Part shown: positions 6,539-12,876 of the stretch, piece after piece | Numbering within the stretch: the first letter of the stretch is position 1 | Layout: every line of letters starts with the position of its first letter | From: Campylobacteraceae bacterium | GTDB lineage: Bacteria; Campylobacterota; Campylobacteria; Campylobacterales; Campylobacteraceae | NCBI GenBank assembly: GCA_012521935.1 | Contig: JAAYLJ010000027.1 | Location: 1-13,023, forward strand | Direction of reading: 5' to 3' | DNA: 13,023 bases | Program-made: the position numbers and the translations under genes | Notes under the pieces: model-generated | Databases searched by the model: none | Told to the model about the DNA's origin: nothing | Seen by the model: only the letters and a program-made list of their open reading frames with translations

Positions 6539-8580
6539 TAAACTTTCTCAACAAATGAGGCTAAAATATCTCGCCTTGAACCACCAAAATTTATCTTGAG
6601 TTTAAACTCTTTTCCTGCCTTGCTCACCTCTAAAACCCTGCCAATTCCAAATATCTTATGTTTTACTAAATCGCCTTTTTTAAATGAAGTAGTCTTTTCT
6701 AAAGTTAAACTACCCTCACAAATTCCAGCCTCTTTTAAAAACCTGCTTTTACTAAGCTCAGTTCTTCTTCCTTTATAAAATCTACTAGAAGATGTGCTAA
6801 GAGTTAGCTCCTCTTTAGCTCTAGTTATGGCAACATACCCAAGTCGTCTCTCCTCTTCAATGTCGCTTCCATCTCCAATTAAAGGGAAAAAACCCTCCTC
6901 TAAGCCCATGACAAAAAGATGATCAAACTCAAGCCCTTTGCTTGCATGCACACTCATTATGGTTATGGAGTTTTCATCTATTTGATCTTGATCGCTTTGA
7001 AGAGCTAGTTCATTTAAAAAATCATCAACTGATATTTGTGGATTTTGCTTTATATGATCCCTAAAAAGCCCATAAAATTCATCAATATTTGAAGTTCTCT
7101 CTAATGAATCAGGAAGTTCACTATAATATTTTTTTATACCAAAGCCCTCTTCTAACTCATCTATTAAACTATAAATTGCACTTGAGGCTTGCTCTTGCAA
7201 AGAGTTTAATGTAACTATAAATTTATCAACCTCTTTTTTAGCTTTTTTACTCATTATTTTTTCAAGAATATCTTCATTTTTAACCAAATAATCATACATT
7301 GAAACTCTATCTTCATATGCAGATTTTAAAATCTTATCAACAGTTACTTTTCCAATTCCTCTTTTTGGCCTATTTATCACTCTTCTTAAAGAAAAATCAT
7401 CATGAGGATTAGCAATGAGTCTTAAATAACTTATCAAATCTTTAATTTCAGCTCTTTCATAAAACTTCACCCCGCCAACCATTTTATATGAGATGCCCTC
7501 TTTGTTTAAACCCTCTTCAAGAGATCTACTAAGGGCATTTATGCGGTAAAGGATGGCTATCTCTTTTGGATTAGCTCCATTTTTTAATAGTTTTTTGACT
7601 CTGCTAGCGATGATTCCAGCTTCTTGGGCTTCATCATTTGCCTCAATGAGTTCTATCTCTTTTCCATCACCCTTGGTTGATTCTAAAACCTTTCCCATTC
7701 GCCCACGGTTATACTCTATAAGCTCATTTGCAGCGTGCAAAATCTGTTTTGTAGATCTATAATTTTTCTCAAGTTTTACAACTTTTGCATTTGGAAAATT
7801 CTCGCTAAAATCTAAAATATTTCTAATATTAGCTCCCCTCCAACCATAAATGCTTTGATCATCATCTCCAACAACACAAATGTTTTCATGAGTTTGGCAC
7901 AGTTTTACAAGTAATTTATATTGCAAATCATTTGTATCTTGATACTCATCAATCATAATATATTGATACCTATTGCTTATCTCTTCGCAAAGTTTAGGGT
8001 TTTCATCTAAGATTTTGTAAGTTAAAGCTAGTAAATCATCAAAATCTACTAAATTATTTTGAACTAAATAATCCTCATACTCTTTATACATTTTTGCAAT
8101 CAATTTATAATTCTTTTGCTCAGCTTGCAAAGCAGCATCATCTGGGGTTAAAAATGAGTTTTTATATCTAGAAATTTCACTAGCAACAAGTGAAGTTGGT
8201 AACTCCGTACTAAGGTTTTTTAAAATTCTTTTCTTATCATCAGTATCAATTACTACAAAGTTTGCCTTTCTGCCAAGCTTATCTATATGAAATTTTAAAA
8301 AAAGCAATCCAAATTTATGAAAAGTACAAAGTAGTGGCGGATAGACTAAATTGTTTTTATTGAGTAAAGCTAATGCTCTATCTCTCATTTGGGTTGCAGC
8401 TTTGTTTGTGAAAGTAAGAGTTAAAGTTGATGCAGGATCAATACCAACTTCAGAAATTAAATAAGCAAGCCTATTTGTAATGGTTTTAGTTTTTCCGCTT
8501 CCAGCGCCCGCTAGGATTAGTATTGGCCTTGATACCTCTTTTACAGCTTCAAGTTGCTGCTCATTTAACTCTTCAAGCAT
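6538..8580 (-). CDS. uvrD: UvrD/PcrA/Rep-family ATP-dependent DNA helicase
   Basis: This is a superfamily 1A 3'-5' DNA helicase of the UvrD/PcrA type, acting in excision repair, mismatch repair and clearing of stalled replication forks. Over 680 residues the motifs run in order: Q motif LNEQQLEAV (5-13), motif I AGAGSGKT (24-31), Ia TFTNKAATQM (56-65), II IDEYQDTND (210-218), III VVGDDDQSIYGWRGAN (236-251), IV LEKNYRST (270-277), V SVHASKGLEFD (543-553) and VI RLGYVAITRAKEEL (579-592). A C-terminal SFKKGDLVKHKIFGIGRV segment (632-649) resembles the Tudor-like RNA-polymerase-binding tail of UvrD/PcrA, which argues against Rep. It is the first gene of the long operon; a promoter lies about 85 bases upstream. 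The ribosome binding site (GAGAG) is weak. Confidence 0.94.
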   Translation of the reverse strand: MLEELNEQQLEAVKEVSRPILILAGAGSGKTKTITNRLAYLISEVGIDPASTLTLTFTNKAATQMRDRALALLNKNNLVYPPLLCTFHKFGLLFLKFHIDKLGRKANFVVIDTDDKKRILKNLSTELPTSLVASEISRYKNSFLTPDDAALQAEQKNYKLIAKMYKEYEDYLVQNNLVDFDDLLALTYKILDENPKLCEEISNRYQYIMIDEYQDTNDLQYKLLVKLCQTHENICVVGDDDQSIYGWRGANIRNILDFSENFPNAKVVKLEKNYRSTKQILHAANELIEYNRGRMGKVLESTKGDGKEIELIEANDEAQEAGIIASRVKKLLKNGANPKEIAILYRINALSRSLEEGLNKEGISYKMVGGVKFYERAEIKDLISYLRLIANPHDDFSLRRVINRPKRGIGKVTVDKILKSAYEDRVSMYDYLVKNEDILEKIMSKKAKKEVDKFIVTLNSLQEQASSAIYSLIDELEEGFGIKKYYSELPDSLERTSNIDEFYGLFRDHIKQNPQISVDDFLNELALQSDQDQIDENSITIMSVHASKGLEFDHLFVMGLEEGFFPLIGDGSDIEEERRLGYVAITRAKEELTLSTSSSRFYKGRRTELSKSRFLKEAGICEGSLTLEKTTSFKKGDLVKHKIFGIGRVLEVSKAGKEFKLKINFGGSRRDILASFVEKV

Positions 8581-8664
8581 TAAATTTCTCTCTTTTCAAA
8601 CTCAAAACTCTTTTTTTTAACCTTGTTTTACGGGTTTTAAAAGAGCTTCTTAAAAATAGTAAAT

Positions 8665-8674
8665 AGTATACCAA
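8665..8674 (-). promoter_or_regulatory. Extended -10 promoter for the uvrD-to-aat operon
   Basis: On the minus strand this reads TTGGTATACT, an extended -10 (TGn plus TATACT). It predicts a start near 8658 and a leader of roughly 77 bases before uvrD. It is the only strong promoter-like match seen upstream of the nine-gene run. No clear -35 is present. Confidence 0.5.
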
Positions 8675-8724
8675 AAGATTTATAAGCTCTCTCTTTCTTG
8701 CGCTAAAAGTGGTTTGTGTTGTTT

Positions 8725-8749
8725 TTATTATCAGTTTAAGTTATAATAA
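8725..8749. promoter_or_regulatory. Candidate LysR-type operator (7-bp inverted repeat, 11-bp spacer)
   Basis: TTATTAT (8725-8731) and ATAATAA (8743-8749) are perfect inverted repeats separated by 11 bases. LysR-type regulators classically bind T-N11-A boxes with dyad symmetry, and this one fits with T8731 and A8743 flanking the N11. It covers the -10 box of the regulator gene, so binding would repress that gene's own transcription; the uvrD promoter lies about 50 bases away. The region is AT-rich, so chance dyads are likelier than usual. Confidence 0.4.
8742..8747 (+). promoter_or_regulatory. -10 box for the LysR-type regulator gene
   Basis: TATAAT, a perfect -10 consensus, lies 26 bases before the ATG at 8773. 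It predicts a start near 8754 and a short leader containing the AAAAGGA ribosome binding site (8761-8767). No convincing -35 is visible. Confidence 0.5.
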
Positions 8750-8772
8750 TCTTTTATAAAAAAAGGAATTAC

Positions 8773-9672
8773 ATGCTAAAAGATTTTGCAAAAATAGATA
8801 CATTTTTAACTATAGTAAAAGAGAAAAGTTTCTCAAAAGCCTCTAAAAAACTAGGCATTAGTCAACCAGCAGTCACACAACAGATTAAACTTTTAGAAGA
8901 TTATATGGAGTGTAAAATTGTAGATAGAAGAAAAAATGGCGTTAGATTAACTAAGGAGGGTGAAGAGCTTTATAGGGTGGCTTTAAAACTTGATAAATAT
9001 ATCTCTCAAGCAGAAAAAGAGCTTCTTAGGATAATAAATAAACAGTTAACTTTTATAATTGGAGCATCTTTTACAATAGGAAATTATATTTTACCTGACT
9101 TTTTAGGAGAGATAAAAGAGGCTATAAATAATGATGTCATGGTAAAAGTAACCACTTCAAGTGAAATCATCGAAGAGCTTCTTGATAAGAAAGTAGATTT
9201 AGCTTTAATTGAAAATCCTCATTTGGAAGAGGGGATAACTTATAGGGAGTGGATGGAGGATGAATTAGTTTTAATTAGCAAAACACCCCTGCCAAAATAT
9301 GTAAAAAAAGATGAGCTTTTTTCATATGATTGGATCTGCCGAGAAGAGGGATCTTTTACTAGAAATTTAATTCATGAAGCGTTTGAGAGCATTGGGGTTG
9401 ATTGTAGAAATTTCAACATTAAAAGCATTGTCACAACCTCAACTGCGGCAAAACACACGGTTTTAAAAACCATAGATCAAAAAAGAACTACAGTCTCCAT
9501 AGTGTCAAAGCATATTGTGGAAAATGAGTTAAAAAATGAGATGCTTTTTACTTCAAAAGTAAAAGGTTTAAAGCTAAAAAGAATACTATATTTAGCTCAA
9601 CTTAAAGAGAGAAAAAATGATGCTTTCATCGATAGAGTTTCTAATTACATAATGAGCAAAAGGCGAATTTAA
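8773..9672 (+). CDS. LysR-family transcriptional regulator
   Basis: The 299-residue protein has the normal length and layout of a LysR-type regulator. The N-terminal winged helix-turn-helix spans about residues 5-65, with the family signature SFSKASKKLGISQPAVTQQI (19-38) and the wing DRRKNGVRLTKEGEEL (51-66). A linker helix (about 66-90) leads to a periplasmic-binding-like effector domain (about 90-295). The effector and targets cannot be read from sequence. The ATG is supported by AAAAGGA five bases upstream and by the motif beginning close to the N-terminus. It is transcribed divergently from uvrD and ends exactly where the opposing small gene ends. The surrounding gene block is, from memory, conserved in C. 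jejuni without a regulator here, so this gene looks like an insertion; its base composition seems like its neighbours'. A dyad over its -10 box suggests autoregulation. Confidence 0.93.
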   Translation: MLKDFAKIDTFLTIVKEKSFSKASKKLGISQPAVTQQIKLLEDYMECKIVDRRKNGVRLTKEGEELYRVALKLDKYISQAEKELLRIINKQLTFIIGASFTIGNYILPDFLGEIKEAINNDVMVKVTTSSEIIEELLDKKVDLALIENPHLEEGITYREWMEDELVLISKTPLPKYVKKDELFSYDWICREEGSFTRNLIHEAFESIGVDCRNFNIKSIVTTSTAAKHTVLKTIDQKRTTVSIVSKHIVENELKNEMLFTSKVKGLKLKRILYLAQLKERKNDAFIDRVSNYIMSKRRI

Positions 9673-9690
9673 CTACTTAAATAGTTTTTT
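9671..9690 (+). terminator. Possible weak terminator of the LysR-type gene
   Basis: A five-base-pair stem AACTA/TAGTT (9671-9675 with 9682-9686) closes a six-base loop and runs into six consecutive Ts (9685-9690). It begins within the regulator's stop codon and overlaps the 3' end of the opposing gene. The stem is short and AT-rich, so termination would be inefficient. On the minus strand no U-run follows, so it should act in one direction only. Confidence 0.3.
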
Positions 9691-10113
9691 ATTCTCTGGG
9701 TTAGCAAGAAGTGCTTCCATAGATTTTTCTTCAAAACTTCTATCTTGACTCTCTTCTTTTGGGATTGAAAGATTGATTAAAATAGGCGTCTCTTCAACTG
9801 CTATTTGCAAAATGGCATCAAGTGGTATGCTTACTATTGAGCCAATATTTTCTGTTCCAAAGCCAGCTTCAAAGATGAGACTGTCTTCTTTTATGTGGCC
9901 ACTTTGAAAAGTATATCCAGCTAAAACAAACATAGTGATTGGCTTAAATTTAGATGTTAACTCTTTAGGAAGTTCTGGATTAAACTCCACTTTTTCAAGA
10001 TTTGCCAAAATAGAAAAATGAACGCCTTCTTTAAAAAGAAGATTTATTATCTCCTTCAAACAGCCTCTCATTAAGCCTCCAAAAGTCTCATTTTCCAGAA
10101 AATTTTGAAGCAT
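9673..10113 (-). CDS. Small uncharacterised protein with SspB-like ClpXP adaptor signature
   Basis: The 146-residue protein has no signal peptide or membrane segment. A pattern resembling the SspB stringent-starvation/ClpXP adaptor fold is visible: an N-terminal helix with GLMRGCLKEIINLLF (13-27), a strand with VHFSI (31-35), a proline-containing NPELPKEL segment (45-52), a strand around ITMFVLAG (59-66), then DSLIFEAGF (77-85) and VSIPLDAILQIA (94-105). E. coli SspB has, from memory, a closely similar D-x-V-x-F-x-A-x-F-G block followed by V-S-V-P-L-x-A-V-L-x-I. The last about 28 residues are polar and likely disordered, ending NKKLFK, which could play the part of SspB's C-terminal ClpX-binding tail. 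SspB delivers tmRNA-tagged proteins to ClpXP. It follows pepF by two bases with a strong AAGGGAG site, and corresponds by position to the uncharacterised Cj1100. The coding call is secure; the SspB relation is inference from pattern. Confidence 0.75.
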   Translation of the reverse strand: MLQNFLENETFGGLMRGCLKEIINLLFKEGVHFSILANLEKVEFNPELPKELTSKFKPITMFVLAGYTFQSGHIKEDSLIFEAGFGTENIGSIVSIPLDAILQIAVEETPILINLSIPKEESQDRSFEEKSMEALLANPENKKLFK

Positions 10114-10115
10114 TT

Positions 10116-11834
10116 TTACTCCCTTATACTATCTACTAATCTCTCAACTTGCGCCAAACCTATCTCCCAAAACTTAACATCTTCAATATCAAATCCAAAA
10201 AGAGCAACCAACTCTTTTGGGCTTTTGCTTCCGCCAAGCCTTAAAAACTCTATATATAGCTCCACAAAATCTTTACATTTTCCATCTTTATAAAGTCCAT
10301 AAAGAGCTAAAACAAGCAGTTGTCCATAGCTATAAGCATAGCAGTAAAATGGTGAATGAATAAAATGCGGTATATAGCTCCACCAAATCTTATAATCATC
10401 CGTTAAAGTGACACTACTATCAAACATTTTAGAACTCTCTTCCATCCATATTTTACTAAACTGCTCTATGGATAGCTCGCCCTCATGTCCGTGAACTCTT
10501 CTTTCAAAAGTGGTAAAATTTATCTGCCTATACAAAGTTGCAAAAATATCTTCAATCTTACTTGCAAGCATTGCAGTTTTATCTTTTTTATCTACCTTTT
10601 TTATCATTGAATCAAATACTAACATTTCTGCAAACACTGAAGCTGTTTCAGCAGTGGTTAGGGGCGTATCACTAGAGAGATACCCCATATCTTTTGCTAA
10701 ATATTGATGAATTGCATGTCCTAATTCATGAGCTAAAGTAAAAAGATCTCTTCTTTTATCTGTATGATTTAGCAAAACATAAGGGTGAGTACTTGGGGTT
10801 GCAGGATGAGAGAAAGCTCCACCTCTTTTTCTATCTTTTGGATATACATCTATCCACCCCTCATCCATCGCCTTTTTAGCAATGGATCCAAAAAGTGGTG
10901 AAAATTCATTAAAAGAGTCTAAAACTATTTTGCAAGACTCCTCATAACTAAAACTCTCCTCGCTCTCTTCTAGCGGGGCATATCTATCATAATCATAAAG
11001 CTTATCAAGCTTTAAGTGCTCTTTTTTAAAGTGATAATATTTTGAAACTAAATCAAATCTAGCTTCAGTAGCAACCACTAATGAATCAACGCTTTTTTGA
11101 CTTATTTTATTATCTAAATGTCTAAAAGTTTCAGGGTTTTTATATCCTCTTAATTCACAATCAACTTTATGATCCTCTTTTATCATATTGAAAATATAAG
11201 CTAACAAATGTTCACTATTTTTCAAGCTTTTAGTTAATGAGTTTGCAGCATTTTTTCTAACATCTTTGCTTGGATCATGCAGATGAGCTAAAACCTCTTC
11301 TAACGAAATCTTTTTTCTCTTGAAAATAAATTTCATTTGACTAAAATGCTCATCAAAAAGCCTTGAAAATGCCCTAGAAGAACTGTTTGCTTTTTTTAAC
11401 ATGATTCTTTCTTCTTTAAAAGAGAGCTGGTGGCTTTTTTGTTCTTTTAAAGACTCTAAATAAAATCTATATTTACCGCTATATTGGATAAAATTTGCCT
11501 GTTTTGATTTGGAAAGTTTATTAAATTCTAATTCAAAAAAAAGAAGAGATTCATATATTTTAGTTGTTTTGTTTTGATATTTTGCATAAAATGAACCATT
11601 GTCTGAATCTTTTGCAAATAGTAAAAAAGCGTAAGTCATAATTTGCCCTAAAACTTCAAGCAAATCCTCATAAACGCTCATCGCCTCCAAAAACTCCTCT
11701 TCATTTAAGTTTTTTAAATTTCCTTTGAAAAGAGTTTGAAAGCTTAAAGCTCTATTTTCGCTCTCTTTTAAAGCTAGCTTAAGTGCACTCTCATCAGCAA
11801 AAAGAGTTGTTAAATTCCACTGGGTTTTACTCAT
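10116..11834 (-). CDS. pepF: Oligoendopeptidase F (M3 family zinc metallopeptidase)
   Basis: PepF is a cytoplasmic zinc peptidase that cuts medium-length peptides, completing turnover of fragments released by larger proteases. The 572-residue protein has the M3 catalytic signature HELGH (369-373), with Glu370 as general base, and a third zinc ligand, Glu396, in TTAETASVFAEM (393-404). The IPHFIHSPFYCYAYSYGQLL stretch (488-507) is the conserved M3B segment shaping the substrate site. The N-terminal half (about 1-200) is the helical oligoendopeptidase N domain. Length is typical. It starts 11 bases after pyrB, with an AAGGA site in that gap, and is followed by the small gene after two bases, so pyrB, pepF and the small gene form one operon. 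The link to pyrB is probably only positional. Confidence 0.94.
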   Translation of the reverse strand: MSKTQWNLTTLFADESALKLALKESENRALSFQTLFKGNLKNLNEEEFLEAMSVYEDLLEVLGQIMTYAFLLFAKDSDNGSFYAKYQNKTTKIYESLLFFELEFNKLSKSKQANFIQYSGKYRFYLESLKEQKSHQLSFKEERIMLKKANSSSRAFSRLFDEHFSQMKFIFKRKKISLEEVLAHLHDPSKDVRKNAANSLTKSLKNSEHLLAYIFNMIKEDHKVDCELRGYKNPETFRHLDNKISQKSVDSLVVATEARFDLVSKYYHFKKEHLKLDKLYDYDRYAPLEESEESFSYEESCKIVLDSFNEFSPLFGSIAKKAMDEGWIDVYPKDRKRGGAFSHPATPSTHPYVLLNHTDKRRDLFTLAHELGHAIHQYLAKDMGYLSSDTPLTTAETASVFAEMLVFDSMIKKVDKKDKTAMLASKIEDIFATLYRQINFTTFERRVHGHEGELSIEQFSKIWMEESSKMFDSSVTLTDDYKIWWSYIPHFIHSPFYCYAYSYGQLLVLALYGLYKDGKCKDFVELYIEFLRLGGSKSPKELVALFGFDIEDVKFWEIGLAQVERLVDSIRE

Positions 11835-11845
11835 TTAAAAATTCC

Positions 11846-12718
11846 TTATCCGTTTATCATTTTTTCTAATACTGCCATTCTAACTGCTACGCCATTTTTA
11901 ACCTGCTCAAGTACCTTACATCTAGGATCTTGCAACATCGCATCATCAATATCTACATTTCTATGCACTGGACCTGGATGAAGAAGTAAAATATCTTTAT
12001 CTTTTACTAACTCTTTTGTTATGCAAAAATCATTCGCATAATCTTTTAATGAAGCATAAATTTGATTTGCATGCCTTTCTGTTTGTGTCCTTAAACTCAT
12101 CACAATATCTACCTCATCTATAACTAAATTTAAATTTGAACTCTTTTTTAAATCTATGCTTGGGAGAAAATGGGGTGGTGCAACCAAGGTTATATCTAAA
12201 CCAAATCTGCCTAAAAGCTCAATATTACTACTAGCAACTCTAGAGTTTTTAATGTCTCCTACAATTGCTATTTTTTTACCCTTAGGGTTTGGAAAATACC
12301 TTAAAATAGTAAAAAGATCTAACAAAGCTTGAGTTGGATGAGCATGACAACCATCTCCCCCATTTATGATGGAACAGTGAACATATTTTGAAAGAATCTT
12401 TGGAACACCCGCATTTTTATGTCTTACCACAATAGCATCTGGCCCCATAGCATCAAGATTTGCTGCTGTATCATAAAGAGTTTCGCCCTTGCTTGATGAG
12501 CTTCTTGAAACATTTAAGCTTATCACTTGTGCACCAAGCCTTTTGGCAGCCATTTCAAAACTACTAAGAGTTCTAGTAGAGTTTTCAAAAAATATTGTTA
12601 TAATTTTTTTACCCTCAAGAGTATGATAGTGTTCGCCATCAAGATAAGTGGTAGCTTTTTGAAAAATAGTTAAAATCTCATCTTTGCTTAAGTCAGTTGT
12701 AGTTATGACATGGCGCAA
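11846..12718 (-). CDS. pyrB: Aspartate carbamoyltransferase catalytic subunit
   Basis: PyrB joins carbamoyl phosphate and aspartate to give N-carbamoyl-aspartate, the committed step of pyrimidine synthesis. The 290-residue protein shows the carbamoyl-phosphate motif FFENSTRTLSSFE (43-55), the mobile-loop segment SSSSKGET (73-80) with Lys77, HPTQALLDL (127-135), SLRTQTERH (208-216) in the aspartate domain, and LLHPGPVHRN (245-254). The start is TTG at 12716-12718: it gives the MRHVITTTDL N-terminus that Campylobacter PyrB proteins share, and a strong AAGGAG site lies five bases upstream, whereas the nearby ATG at 12709-12711 is out of frame and stops after one more codon. No pyrI regulatory subunit gene is adjacent, so feedback control by a PyrI partner cannot be inferred. 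It leads the pyrB-pepF-small-gene operon. Confidence 0.97.
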   Translation of the reverse strand: MRHVITTTDLSKDEILTIFQKATTYLDGEHYHTLEGKKIITIFFENSTRTLSSFEMAAKRLGAQVISLNVSRSSSSKGETLYDTAANLDAMGPDAIVVRHKNAGVPKILSKYVHCSIINGGDGCHAHPTQALLDLFTILRYFPNPKGKKIAIVGDIKNSRVASSNIELLGRFGLDITLVAPPHFLPSIDLKKSSNLNLVIDEVDIVMSLRTQTERHANQIYASLKDYANDFCITKELVKDKDILLLHPGPVHRNVDIDDAMLQDPRCKVLEQVKNGVAVRMAVLEKMING

Positions 12719-12723
12719 GTAGG

Positions 12724-12729
12724 CTCCTT
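12724..12729 (-). promoter_or_regulatory. Strong ribosome binding site that fixes the pyrB TTG start
   Basis: AAGGAG on the minus strand lies five bases before the TTG at 12716-12718. It compensates for the weak start codon and decides the reading frame over the out-of-frame ATG a few bases downstream. Confidence 0.75.
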
Positions 12730-12750
12730 GATTGAGGTAAAGTGAATTTT

Positions 12751-12778
12751 ATCATATGACTTATTAGAATTTTGTTAA
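12751..12778 (-). promoter_or_regulatory. Promoter of the pyrB operon
   Basis: On the minus strand, TTAACA (12773-12778) and TATGAT (12751-12756) form a -35/-10 pair with a 16-base spacer. A start near 12744 gives a leader of about 25 bases, too short for an attenuator. The -35 lies in the palindrome TGTTAACA (12773-12780). This is a motif match only. Confidence 0.45.
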
Positions 12779-12786
12779 CACTGCTT

Positions 12787-12795
12787 TGATATACT
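12787..12795 (+). promoter_or_regulatory. Extended -10 promoter for the right-end lipoprotein gene
   Basis: TGATATACT is an extended -10, identical to the one proposed for metK. It predicts a start near 12802 and a leader of about 75 bases. It is divergent from, and almost back to back with, the pyrB promoter. Another TATAAAAT (12853-12860) is too close to the ribosome binding site to serve. Confidence 0.4.
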
Positions 12796-12876
12796 CTTTG
12801 GCTAAAATTTTAAAATATATTTAAGAGTAAATGTTAAAATTTGGCACATTAATATAAAATATTTTAAGGAGAGTAA

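Noticed and set aside
10105..10293. 62-codon plus-strand frame spanning the pepF/small-gene junction
   Set aside because: It is antisense to the pepF C-terminus, Ser/Leu rich and without a convincing start signal.
12841..12860. TTGGCAC resembling a sigma-54 -24 element before the right-end lipoprotein
   Set aside because: The -12 GC element is missing at the needed spacing; TA is found there instead.
12812..12866. AT palindromes AAATATATTT and TAAAATATTTTA before the lipoprotein gene
   Set aside because: They are pure A/T and expected by chance in this base composition; there is no independent support for a binding site.
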